Part shown: one piece after another, positions 1 through 7,642 of the stretch | Numbering within the stretch: position 1 is the first letter of the stretch | Layout: each line of letters opens with the position of its first letter | Assembly (NCBI GenBank): GCA_002256995.1 | Contig: NCGX01000011.1 | Span: forward strand, 62,001-126,000 | Origin: Hydrogenophilales bacterium 16-64-40 | Lineage (GTDB): Bacteria; Pseudomonadota; Gammaproteobacteria; Burkholderiales; Thiobacillaceae | DNA length: 64,000 bases | Direction of reading: 5' to 3' | Notes under the pieces: generated by a model | What the model was told of the DNA's origin: nothing | What the model saw: the letters and a program-made list of their open reading frames with translations, nothing else | Database searches by the model: none | Position numbers and translations under genes: made by a program

Positions 1-1107
1 CGGCACTTTCTCGTTGCGCAGCGCCTTTTCGAACACGCGCGCCTGATAGTTGCCGCGATACAGGATGGCGTAGTCGCGCCATTCGGTGCGGTGCTGGAAC
101 TTGTGCGACAACAGGCGCATCACCACCGACTCGGCTTCGTGCTCGTCGTCGCGCGTCGGCATCACCTGGATGGCGTCGCCCAGGCCGAGGTCGCTCCACA
201 GGCGTTTTTCGAACAGCTTGGGGTTGTTGGCGATCAGGCTGTTGGCGGCCTTCAGGATGCGGATGGTCGAACGGTAGTTCTGCTCCAGCTTGACCAGATG
301 TAGATGCGGATAGTCCTCGCGCAGCTGCCGCAGGTTGTCGGCCGAGGCGCCGCGCCAGCCGTAGATCGCCTGGTCGTCGTCGCCGACCGCGGTGAACGCC
401 GCGCGCACGCCGGTGAGCTTCTGCAGCAGCCGGTATTGCGCGATGTTGGTGTCCTGGTATTCGTCAACCAGGATGTGGCGCAGCCGGTTCTGCCACTTCT
501 CGCGCAGCTCGTGGTGGGTGTCCAGCAGTTCGGCGGGCAGGCGGATCAGGTCGTCGAAATCCACCGCCTGATACGCGCGCAGCGTCGCATCGTAGCGGTC
601 GTAGATCTTGGCGTAGACATGCGCGTTGTCGTCCTCGGCGGTGGCGAGGGCGGCGGCCGGAGACTTCAGCTCGTTCTTCCACAGCGAGATGCGGCTCACC
701 GCGCGGCGGATTTCCTGCTTGTCGGTGGTCTTGATGATGTCCGAGATGATGCCGGCGGCGTCGGCCGAGTCGAGGATGGAAAACGCCGGCTTCAGTTCGG
801 CGAACTTCGCGTCCTCGCGCAGCATGCGCAAGCCCATCGAGTGGAAGGTGGTGACGATCAGTCCCTTGGTGTTCACCCCCTGCGTCAGCTTGGCGGCGCG
901 CTCCTGCATCTCGCGCGCGGCCTTGTTGGTGAAGGTGATGGCGGCGATCGAGCTGGGCTTGTAGCCGCATTCGCCGATCAGGTAGGCGATCTTGTGGGTG
1001 ATCACGCGCGTCTTGCCCGAGCCGGCGCCGGCCAGCACCAGCAGGGGGCCGTCGAGGTACTTCGCCGCTTCGCTCTGCGGCGGGTTCAATGCGGCAACCA
1101 GACTCAT
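1..1107 (-). CDS. rep: ATP-dependent DNA helicase Rep (3' part outside window)
   Basis: Superfamily 1 3'-5' DNA helicase that helps replication forks restart. The first 369 codons are present and the gene runs off the left edge; the family is about 670 residues. Visible motifs: Q-motif Gln11, Walker A AGAGSGKT at about 26-33, FTNKAAREM (motif Ia), VDEYQDT (Walker B) near 215, GDDDQAIYGWRGA (motif III), and LEQNYRST (motif IV). The sequence resembles Rep more than UvrD along its length. Its ATG overlaps the stop of the upstream glutaredoxin-like gene (ATGA), which implies translational coupling. No frame breaks were seen. Confidence 0.93.
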   Translation of the reverse strand, partial: MSLVAALNPPQSEAAKYLDGPLLVLAGAGSGKTRVITHKIAYLIGECGYKPSSIAAITFTNKAAREMQERAAKLTQGVNTKGLIVTTFHSMGLRMLREDAKFAELKPAFSILDSADAAGIISDIIKTTDKQEIRRAVSRISLWKNELKSPAAALATAEDDNAHVYAKIYDRYDATLRAYQAVDFDDLIRLPAELLDTHHELREKWQNRLRHILVDEYQDTNIAQYRLLQKLTGVRAAFTAVGDDDQAIYGWRGASADNLRQLREDYPHLHLVKLEQNYRSTIRILKAANSLIANNPKLFEKRLWSDLGLGDAIQVMPTRDDEHEAESVVMRLLSHKFQHRTEWRDYAILYRGNYQARVFEKALRNEKVP

Positions 1108-1505
1108 GCGGCAGGCGTGTCGCCGAATTCGCGGTCGAGATACGCGATGACGGCATTCGAGTCGTAGAGCCAGGTTTGCTCGCCGTTGGCGTCGGTGATC
1201 CGCAGGCAGGGCACCTGCGGCTTGCCGCCGCCGGCAATCAGGGCGGCGCGGTGGGCCGGCTCGTTTTTCGCGTCGCAGGTTTCGATCTTGAGCGACAGCC
1301 GCCGGATGGTGCGTCGGGTCTTCAGGCAGAACGGGCAGGTGGGGAAATGGTATAGCGCGAGATGCTGCGTGCGCGCGTCGATGGCCTGCTGCTCGGCGGG
1401 CGGTCGCACGATGCCCTTGGGGCGGATGAGGCGGTCGCCCAGCAGCACAAACGGACCGAGCACGACGCGCACGGTTTTGAAAAACATTCGGATAGCGGGT
1501 TTCAT
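1104..1505 (-). CDS. Glutaredoxin-like / GST N-terminal domain protein
   Basis: A 133-residue protein. A hydrophobic N-terminal stretch (about 5-25) precedes a thioredoxin fold with a CPFC redox motif at 57-60. Downstream are the cis-proline region QVPCL and the acidic segment YDSNAVIAYLD, typical of the glutathione-binding side of glutaredoxins and GST N-terminal domains. It probably reduces disulfides or mixed disulfides with glutathione; the substrate is unknown. The N-terminal segment could be a membrane anchor. It lies 75 bp from the divergent apaH, and its stop overlaps the rep start. Confidence 0.85.
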   Translation of the reverse strand: MKPAIRMFFKTVRVVLGPFVLLGDRLIRPKGIVRPPAEQQAIDARTQHLALYHFPTCPFCLKTRRTIRRLSLKIETCDAKNEPAHRAALIAGGGKPQVPCLRITDANGEQTWLYDSNAVIAYLDREFGDTPAA

Positions 1506-1580
1506 GAGGGGGTGTCACGTGGGGTTCAGGCGGGAGCGCTATGATGCGGGCAACACAGCACACGACGACCCGTATTTTAT

Positions 1581-2402
1581 ATGCCTACCTATGCCATTGG
1601 CGATCTTCAGGGATGCCAGGATTCCCTGCTGCGCCTGCTCGATGAGATTCGTTTCGACCCGGCGGCCGACCGGCTGTGGCTTGTCGGCGATCTGGTCAAC
1701 CGCGGGCCGGATTCGCTGGCGGTGCTGCGCTTTGTCAAAAGCCTGGGCAATGCCGCCATCAGCGTGCTCGGCAATCACGATCTGCACCTGCTGGCGCTGG
1801 CCGAGGGGTTTGGCCGCGCGCACAAGGGCGATACGCTCGACGCCATCCTGAATGCCCCCGACTGCGACGAACTGCTGGCCTGGCTGCGCCGGCAGAAACT
1901 GGCCTGGTGCGAGGGGGATTGGCTGATGGTGCATGCGGGCGTGCTGCCGGACTGGACGCCCGAGGACACGATGCAGCGGGCGGCGGAAGCCGAGGCGATG
2001 CTGCAGGGTGCGCATTACCGGGATTTTTTCGCGCAGATGTACGGCAACGCGCCGGTCGCGTGGGACGACAGTCTGCAGGGCACCGAGCGGCTGCGGGTGA
2101 TCGTCAATGCCTTCACCCGCCTGCGCTATTGCTCGGCTGAAGGCGCGATGGAATTCCACCACAAGGGCGCGCCCGGCACCCAGCCGGCTGGCTGGCTGCC
2201 GTGGTTCGAGGTGCCGGGGCGCAAGAGCGCCGCGGCGACGATCATCATCGGCCACTGGTCGACGCTCGGGCTGATCAACCGCGGCGATTTGATCGCGCTG
2301 GATACCGGCTGCCTGTGGGGCGGCCGGCTCACCGCCGTCAGGCTGGAGGATCGGCAGGTGTTTGCGGTGCAGTGCCCGCAGGTGTCGCGCCCAAAAGCCT
2401 AG
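1581..2402 (+). CDS. apaH: Bis(5'-nucleosyl)-tetraphosphatase, symmetrical (ApaH)
   Basis: Hydrolyses diadenosine tetraphosphate to two ADP; also removes Np4N caps from RNA in the family. At 273 residues it is full length. Metallophosphatase motifs are present: GDLQG at 7-11 (a GDxxG variant), [10 protein letters not shown] at 36-45, GNHD at 64-67 and VHAGVLP near 118-124. The C-terminal [17 protein letters not shown] segment carries the last metal-binding His. The upstream 75 bp is shared with the divergent glutaredoxin-like gene. Its 3' end overlaps the convergent acyltransferase gene by 65 bp. Confidence 0.95.
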   Translation: MPTYAIGDLQGCQDSLLRLLDEIRFDPAADRLWLVGDLVNRGPDSLAVLRFVKSLGNAAISVLGNHDLHLLALAEGFGRAHKGDTLDAILNAPDCDELLAWLRRQKLAWCEGDWLMVHAGVLPDWTPEDTMQRAAEAEAMLQGAHYRDFFAQMYGNAPVAWDDSLQGTERLRVIVNAFTRLRYCSAEGAMEFHHKGAPGTQPAGWLPWFEVPGRKSAAATIIIGHWSTLGLINRGDLIALDTGCLWGGRLTAVRLEDRQVFAVQCPQVSRPKA

Positions 2403-3156
2403 CGGTGGCCGCTTCTGCCTGCGCGGCCAGTTCGCGCCGGTGGCCATCCGGCAGGATCGGTTCGCCGAACTGCAGTTCGGCGATGAGGCCGGGTTCGCTG
2501 ACGATCTGCTTGAGGCTCTGCCACATGCTGATGTCGTCGATGTAGGCGGGCGCCGCGCTGTATTCGCCGTCCAGCGTGCGGTAATGCAAGGCCGCCGGCA
2601 CGACTGGACAGTTCAGATTGACCGCCGGCTGCAGCAGCGACGGCATGAACCGCCGCAGCGCCCGTCCGTCGCTGGTGGTGCCTTCGGGGAATACCGCCAC
2701 CCAGGCGCCGTCCTGCATCAGGTCGTGCATCTCGGGGATGATGCGCGCGGTGTCGGCGCGGCGGCCGCGTTCGATGAACAGGGTGCCTGACTTCTGCGCC
2801 AGCCAGCCGGCCACCGGCCAGTTGCGCACCTCGGCCTTGGAGACGAAATGCACCCGCTGCGCGGCATAGATCAGATAGATGTCCAGCCACGAGATGTGGT
2901 TGCACACCAGCAGCGCCCCTCCCGGCAGACGGGGCGCGGGCGCCAACTGCGCCCGCACGCCGAGCACCCGGAGCAGGCGCCGCGACCAGGCCATGATGAA
3001 ACGGTCGCGTCGTGCCGGTTTGAACAGGGGAAACGCCAGCCCGGCAACCGTCACCCCCCACGCGAGGTGCAGCATCAGCAGGCTGATGCGGAGGGGGCGG
3101 CGCAAGGCAACGGGAAGGCGGGCGAGCATCACCCGCCCATTGTAAGGCTCAGGCAA
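2338..3156 (-). CDS. PlsC-family acyltransferase, probable lyso-ornithine lipid acyltransferase (OlsA-like)
   Basis: A 272-residue membrane-associated acyltransferase of the 1-acylglycerol-3-phosphate acyltransferase family. An N-terminal hydrophobic segment (about 22-45) is followed by the catalytic NHxxxxD box (His87, Asp92), the GTLFIERG region at 124-131 and FPEGT at 156-160. The gene 180 bp upstream encodes an OlsB-like N-acyltransferase. That pairing is the known olsBA arrangement for ornithine lipid synthesis, so OlsA is a better guess than PlsC; this rests on context. Met10 is an alternative start. The 3' end overlaps apaH tail to tail. Confidence 0.8.
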   Translation of the reverse strand: MPEPYNGRVMLARLPVALRRPLRISLLMLHLAWGVTVAGLAFPLFKPARRDRFIMAWSRRLLRVLGVRAQLAPAPRLPGGALLVCNHISWLDIYLIYAAQRVHFVSKAEVRNWPVAGWLAQKSGTLFIERGRRADTARIIPEMHDLMQDGAWVAVFPEGTTSDGRALRRFMPSLLQPAVNLNCPVVPAALHYRTLDGEYSAAPAYIDDISMWQSLKQIVSEPGLIAELQFGEPILPDGHRRELAAQAEAATARLLGATPAGTAPQTPADPPA

Positions 3157-3337
3157 TTATTGATTCGGCCAGATGAAGTTTGAATTGGCATTAAGGTTCA
3201 GCTTGCTCAGGCGTGTGTGGCAGCGAGGTTGGGCGAATCAATAACTACTCAAAACAGCGTTCTATTGAGACGGCTCAGCGAACCGCCCTACTCGGGACGA
3301 CGCGAAAATACTTTACGGGTTCAAACATAGCAGGCCG

Positions 3338-4084
3338 TCACAATAGGCGGCGCGCATAGCTGCGGTTGAGTTGCGCCATCGGCAGCAGCATCAAGAGATC
3401 GGCGGTGTTGAAATCGGGATCCCATGCCGGTTCGCCGCACACCATCGCGCCGAGCCGGGTGTAGCCCTTGATCAGCGGGGGCAGCGCGGCGATGCGGCCG
3501 TCGTCGAGCGATTCGACCGGCAGGCGCGTGCGCGGGGCGGCGTGCCATTCGATCGGGGCCAGATGGCGATCGCTCAACTGGCGATGCACGCTGGCGGCGA
3601 CATGGCCGCCGTCGGCCATGCCGACGCTGGCGCAGCCGACGATGTACTCGTAGCCATAGCGCATCATGTAGTCGGCCAGCCCCATCCACAGGCGGGCGAT
3701 GACGGCGCCGCTGCGATGTGCCGGATGCACGCACGAACGCCCTAACTCGGCCATGCGCGGGCGCAGGAAATTCAGCCGGGTGAGGTCGAATTCCTGTTCG
3801 GAATAATAGCTGCCGACACGCCTGGCGGCGTCGGGCGGGAGGATGCGATAGGTGCCGACGACTTCGCCGCTTGCCAGTTCGCGCACCAGCAGGTGGTCGC
3901 AGAATGGGTCGTACAGATCGGTGTCGTGCCCGGGCAGGGCGGTTGACAGACGCGCGCCCATTTCCTCGGCAAACACCTGGTAGCGCAGACGCTGGGCTTC
4001 GCGGATTTCGCTGTCGTCGACCGCCAGGGACAGGTGGTAGCGGCTGGCGGGGACAGCTTGAACAGTGCTGCGGACATCTAGCAT
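3338..4084 (-). CDS. OlsB-like L-ornithine N-alpha-acyltransferase (GNAT fold)
   Basis: A 248-residue GNAT-type acyltransferase of the family that includes OlsB, which transfers 3-hydroxyacyl groups from ACP to ornithine. Recognisable segments: LRYQVFAEEMGA near 33-44, DPFCDHLLVRE near 58-68, YYSEQEFDL near 93-101 and the acceptor-side LGRSCVHPAHR near 113-123. Ornithine lipid is phosphorus-free and made in two steps, OlsB then OlsA; the PlsC-type gene follows on the same strand. A plausible ribosome site (AGGAG) precedes the ATG. The 180 bp gap to the downstream gene shows no clear terminator. Confidence 0.8.
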   Translation of the reverse strand: MLDVRSTVQAVPASRYHLSLAVDDSEIREAQRLRYQVFAEEMGARLSTALPGHDTDLYDPFCDHLLVRELASGEVVGTYRILPPDAARRVGSYYSEQEFDLTRLNFLRPRMAELGRSCVHPAHRSGAVIARLWMGLADYMMRYGYEYIVGCASVGMADGGHVAASVHRQLSDRHLAPIEWHAAPRTRLPVESLDDGRIAALPPLIKGYTRLGAMVCGEPAWDPDFNTADLLMLLPMAQLNRSYARRLL

Positions 4085-4190
4085 GGGGCACTCCTGTGAA
4101 TGGAATGCGCCAAGCTTAGAGAGCAGGCGTGAATCCTGCGTGACGGGCGGGTTGCGAAACGATGACCGGCAAACCGTGCCTGCCGCCGCT

Positions 4191-4646
4191 TCAGTGGGTG
4201 ACGCGGGTGACGCCGCCTCCGCTCAGCACGCGCACGCGATCGCCCACCCGGAACGCCTGGTCGGCCGCCTGGGTGATGGCAATCATCCGTCCCGAATCGA
4301 GCTTGACCGTGATTTCCAGGCCTTTCTGGCGGGTGACGGCTTCTTCCGCCGCCGCGCCACCCACGCCGCCCAGCACTGCGCCGACGGTCGCGCCGATCAC
4401 GCTGCCGCGGCCGCCGCCGACCGTGCTGCCGGCCACGCCGCCGACCACCGCGCCGGCGCCGGCGCCGATCGGCGTCTTGGTCCCCTCGATGGTGACCTCG
4501 CGCATCGACTCCACCACGCCCATCTGAACTTCCTGGACGCTGCGCGCCTGGCTGCGGCTGTAATCCGAACCGCCCATTCCAGCCGGGCAGCCTGCCAGCA
4601 ACACGGTGCTGGCGGCAATGAGGGCAACTGCGAAGGGCTTATTCAT
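4191..4646 (-). CDS. Glycine-zipper outer-membrane lipoprotein (SlyB/Pcp-like)
   Basis: A 151-residue lipoprotein. The signal peptide ends in a lipobox with the lipidated Cys at about residue 20 (VLLAGC). Two glycine-zipper stretches rich in GxxxG (about 60-100) form the hallmark 2TM-like segment of SlyB/Pcp proteins, and the C-terminal part resembles the small beta domain seen in SlyB. Members sit in the outer membrane and affect envelope integrity. It starts 15 bp after the PfkB kinase stop on the same strand, which suggests co-transcription, though no functional link is known. Confidence 0.85.
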   Translation of the reverse strand: MNKPFAVALIAASTVLLAGCPAGMGGSDYSRSQARSVQEVQMGVVESMREVTIEGTKTPIGAGAGAVVGGVAGSTVGGGRGSVIGATVGAVLGGVGGAAAEEAVTRQKGLEITVKLDSGRMIAITQAADQAFRVGDRVRVLSGGGVTRVTH

Positions 4647-4661
4647 GACGTGCTCCTGTAT

Positions 4662-5597
4662 TTACTCGTAATGGTAGTCAAACTGGGTATGGAATTCGCT
4701 GGCGATTTCATCGCGGCCGGGACGGTGGTTTTGTCCGCCGCGCTGGGCGATCTTGATCGCTCCCATGAGACTGCCCAGGCGGCCGGAGGTTTCCCAGTCG
4801 AGCCCGCGGGTGATGCCGTAGAGGATGCCGCTGCGATAGGCGTCGCCGCAGCCGGTGGGGTCGAGGATGGCGGCGGGGCGCGCTGCCGGAATGTCGAGCT
4901 GCTTGCCGGCCGCGTAAATCACCGAGCCTTCGGCGCCGCGCGTCACGATCAGCGCCTCGACGTGGCGCGCCAGCGTGGCCAGGGCTTCCCCGGTACGGCT
5001 CTGCAGCAGTTCGGCTTCATAGTCGTTGAGGATGACGTAGCTCGACTTGTGGACGCACTCCAACAGTTCGTCGCCGGTGAACAGCGGCATGCCCTGGCCT
5101 GGGTCGAACACGCACGGCACGCCGGCCTCATGGAAGCCACGCACGTGGCTCAGCATGCCGTCGCGGCCGTCCGGGGAGACGATGCCGAGCTTGACGTTCG
5201 GCACCGTGCGCACGTCGTTCTGGTGCGAATAGTTCATCGCGCCGGGGTGAAAGGCGGTGATCTGGTTGTCGGCGAGGTCGGTGGTGATGAAGGCCTGCGC
5301 GGTATAGGTGCCGGCAACATGACGGATGTAGTCGCGCGAAATGGCGTGGCTGTCGAGGCGTTCGCCGTAGGCGGCGAAGTCGTCGCCGACCGTTGCCATG
5401 ATCAGCGGCTCGCCGCCCAGGAGCTTGAGGTTGTAGGCGATGTTGCCGGCGCAGCCGCCGAACTCGCGGCGCATCTCGGGCACCAGGAAGGACACGTTCA
5501 GCATGTGGATCTTGTCGGGCAGGATGTGATGCTTGAAATGGTCCTGAAACACCATGATGGAGTCGAAGGCGAGGGAACCGCAGATCAGGGTGCGCAT
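4662..5597 (-). CDS. PfkB-family carbohydrate/nucleoside kinase
   Basis: A 311-residue ribokinase-family kinase. The N-terminal substrate-side motif is FGGCAGNIAYNLKLLGG; the C-terminal anion-hole and catalytic-base motif DPTGCGDAYRSG lies near residue 250. The sequence is closest to the adenosine-kinase-like group, but the substrate cannot be fixed from sequence. The start at 5597 (MRTLICG) was chosen because the first beta strand begins there; an open frame continues to 5720 without similarity. A REP-like hairpin lies between this gene and the upstream PAP2 gene. Confidence 0.88.
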   Translation of the reverse strand: MRTLICGSLAFDSIMVFQDHFKHHILPDKIHMLNVSFLVPEMRREFGGCAGNIAYNLKLLGGEPLIMATVGDDFAAYGERLDSHAISRDYIRHVAGTYTAQAFITTDLADNQITAFHPGAMNYSHQNDVRTVPNVKLGIVSPDGRDGMLSHVRGFHEAGVPCVFDPGQGMPLFTGDELLECVHKSSYVILNDYEAELLQSRTGEALATLARHVEALIVTRGAEGSVIYAAGKQLDIPAARPAAILDPTGCGDAYRSGILYGITRGLDWETSGRLGSLMGAIKIAQRGGQNHRPGRDEIASEFHTQFDYHYE

Positions 5598-5730
5598 GGA
5601 GGCTATGGGATGAAAGTGACAGCCGGAATTATACGCAGGCCGGCCATCCCCGGTTTTATGGCGGGTTTGCGCGATGCGCTTGCGATCCCCTGCCGGATCG
5701 AGCTGTTTCAAGCCAAGCAATCCATTAACG

Positions 5731-5758
5731 CGTCACTCCGGCCTTCGCCGGAATGACG
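5731..5758. repeat. REP-like GC-rich palindrome
   Basis: An imperfect 28-bp palindrome built from CGTCACTCCGGCC and GGAATGACG-type arms around a TTCG turn. This kind of palindromic unit is common between bacterial genes. It lies in the 187-bp gap after the PAP2 stop and before the PfkB kinase start, so it may act as a transcription attenuator or RNA-end stabiliser. No T-tract follows on the minus strand. Confidence 0.6.
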
Positions 5759-5784
5759 CGGTTTTCACTATTTTCAGGCAGATT

Positions 5785-6330
5785 TCACAAAGCCAGCGCC
5801 AGTGCGGCAACCGCCCCGCCCAGCAGGGCGCCTACCAGCACATCGCTGACGTAGTGCAGTCCCAATACCAGGCGCGAGGCTGCGACCAGCGCGGTGAACG
5901 GCCACACCAGCCAGCCCAGCGCCGGATAGTAGGCGGTGGCGACGAGGCTGAACACCACGGCGTGCAGGGTGTGGCCGGAGGGAAAGCTGAAGCGGTCGAG
6001 CGGGGCGGTCAGGCAGCAGATCGCCGGGCAGGCCTGATAGGGACGCGGGCGCTCGGTGGCGCCTTTCAGCCACTTGTAGATCAGCGTGCCGGCGAGGCCG
6101 GCCACGATCATGTGCAGCACCGCCGGCAGTGCGCCCTGGCCCCGCCAGGCGATCAGCGCCAGCATCAGGGCGTACCAGAAGATGCCGTCGCCTGCGCGGC
6201 TGGCGAACCGTAGCAGACCGACTTCCCAGCCGGGCAAACGCACGCCGTTAAGGCGCGCAAGGAAAGCGTGCTCGCGTGCGGCCAGCCGATTGAGACCTTG
6301 GTGGGCGGCAAGACCGAGGCGGCTTTGCAT
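5785..6330 (-). CDS. PAP2-family membrane phosphatase
   Basis: A 181-residue integral-membrane lipid phosphatase. The three PAP2 motifs are present: KGATERPRP (KxxxxxxRP type), PSGHT, and SRLVLGLHYVSD (SRxxxxxHxxxD). Several hydrophobic segments flank them. Family members remove phosphate from phosphatidic acid, undecaprenyl pyrophosphate or lipid A. The start at 6330 (MQSRLGL) lies 13 bp beyond the stop of the upstream glycosyltransferase; a longer open frame overlaps that gene and is not homologous. The pairing with a GT4 glycosyltransferase suggests a lipid substrate, possibly supply of diacylglycerol; this is inference. Confidence 0.85.
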   Translation of the reverse strand: MQSRLGLAAHQGLNRLAAREHAFLARLNGVRLPGWEVGLLRFASRAGDGIFWYALMLALIAWRGQGALPAVLHMIVAGLAGTLIYKWLKGATERPRPYQACPAICCLTAPLDRFSFPSGHTLHAVVFSLVATAYYPALGWLVWPFTALVAASRLVLGLHYVSDVLVGALLGGAVAALALAL

Positions 6331-6343
6331 GGTGGGTACGTGA

Positions 6344-7576
6344 TCAACCGGCGCGGGCGGCGAGTGACCCGTCGAGCTGTTCGTCGGGCACGGGCTGGGG
6401 CTGGGCGAGCCGCAGCAGCACTTGCTCGAAGCTGTCGATGATGGCATCCCACGACAATTGCGCCGCGCGCACGACCGCCGCGCTGCCGAGGCGGCGCTGC
6501 AGTGCGGTTGATTGCGCCAGCGATACGGCCTGGGCGATGAAGGCGTCCTCGTCCTCGGGCGGCGCCTTGAGACCGTTTTCGCCGTGGCGGATGACGTCCT
6601 CGGCGGCGGCGCAGTCGTAGGCCACCACGGCGAGGCCGGAGGCCATGGCCTCGATGGTCACATTGCCCCAGGTTTCGGTCAGGCTGGGAAACAGGAAGAC
6701 ATCGGCGGAGGCGTAATGCGCCGCCAGCGTCTCGCCAATGTGGGTGCCGCAGAAAATTGCGTCCGGGCGCCTGGCCTGCCAGCTGGCGCGCTCGGCGCCA
6801 TCCCCCACCAGCACCAGGCGGCTGGCGGGGTGCGCTTCGCGCATGGCGTCGTAAGCGCGAAACACCAGCGCCAGATTCTTTTCGGCGGCCAGGCGCCCGA
6901 CATACAGCACCACCGTCTCGTCCTCGCCGGCACCCCAGCGCGCGCGCAGGGCCGGGTCGCGGCGTGCGGGGTGAAACTGCCTGGTGTCGACCCCGCGGCC
7001 GATGATCTCGATGTTCTCGTAACCGTGGCTCAGCAACTCGCGGCGGATGCCCTCGGTCGGCACCAGGGTGACGGCAGCCTTGTTATGGAATTTTCGCAGG
7101 TAGGCGACGATGGCGCAGCGCAGCAGGCCGAATCCGGAGTGGCTGCGGTAGCTGTGGAAGTTGGTGTGGAAGTCGCTCGCCACCGGCAGGCGCAGCTTGT
7201 TGGCCGCCGCCAGCGCCGACCAGCCGAGCGGGCCTTCGGTGGCGATCTGCACCACGTCGGGACGCTGCATCGTCCACAGCCGGGTCAGCGCGGCTTTTGC
7301 CGGCAGGCCCATTTTCAGGCCGTCGTGATGCGGCAGGGCGGTGCCGTGCTGCAGGGGTTCGCTGTACGCGACGGCGGGCTGCGCCTGACGATCGGCATGC
7401 TGACGCGGACGAATCAGCTGCACCTGATGATTGCGTACCTGCAGGCCGTTGACCAGGCGGCCCAGCGTCATCGCCACGCCATTGACCTCGGGCGGATAGG
7501 TCTCGGTCACCATCGCAATGCGCAGTTGCGGGTGTCTCGACGGCAGAGTCTGGCTGGTGAATTCGGCTGCATCCAT
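6344..7576 (-). CDS. GT4-family glycosyltransferase
   Basis: About 410 residues, GT-B fold. The N-terminal RIAMVTETYPPEVNGVA segment is typical of GT4 enzymes related to SqdX, MgtA and PimB that glycosylate lipids. The C-terminal donor-binding part has VLYVGRLAAEKN, and the E-x7-E region PSLTETWGNVTIEAMASG. The second ATG (7576) is preferred over 7606 because homology begins soon after it. The PAP2 phosphatase follows after 13 bp, so the two are likely one transcript. The acceptor lipid or sugar is not known. Confidence 0.87.
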   Translation of the reverse strand: MDAAEFTSQTLPSRHPQLRIAMVTETYPPEVNGVAMTLGRLVNGLQVRNHQVQLIRPRQHADRQAQPAVAYSEPLQHGTALPHHDGLKMGLPAKAALTRLWTMQRPDVVQIATEGPLGWSALAAANKLRLPVASDFHTNFHSYRSHSGFGLLRCAIVAYLRKFHNKAAVTLVPTEGIRRELLSHGYENIEIIGRGVDTRQFHPARRDPALRARWGAGEDETVVLYVGRLAAEKNLALVFRAYDAMREAHPASRLVLVGDGAERASWQARRPDAIFCGTHIGETLAAHYASADVFLFPSLTETWGNVTIEAMASGLAVVAYDCAAAEDVIRHGENGLKAPPEDEDAFIAQAVSLAQSTALQRRLGSAAVVRAAQLSWDAIIDSFEQVLLRLAQPQPVPDEQLDGSLAARAG

Positions 7577-7642
7577 GGCGCAGAGCATGCGCCCGGTATG
7601 CGACAAAAATATGAAGCCGGGGTGACGGTTTGGTGAGGCCGC

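Noticed and set aside
304-1167. Long plus-strand open frame opposite rep
   Set aside because: It is the antisense of the Rep helicase frame, which has clear helicase motifs; high GC makes such shadow frames common.
3157-3337. Small RNA or gene in the 180-bp gap of the olsBA-like pair
   Set aside because: No open frame with a ribosome site, no terminator and no clear promoter could be found.
4085-4190. Possible Pho box before the OlsB-like gene
   Set aside because: CCGTCAC and GATTCAC at 11-bp spacing match the consensus at only 5 and 3 of 7 positions.
4065-5756. 563-codon plus-strand open frame
   Set aside because: Antisense to the glycine-zipper lipoprotein and PfkB kinase; it has low-complexity His/Gly/Val composition and no family features.
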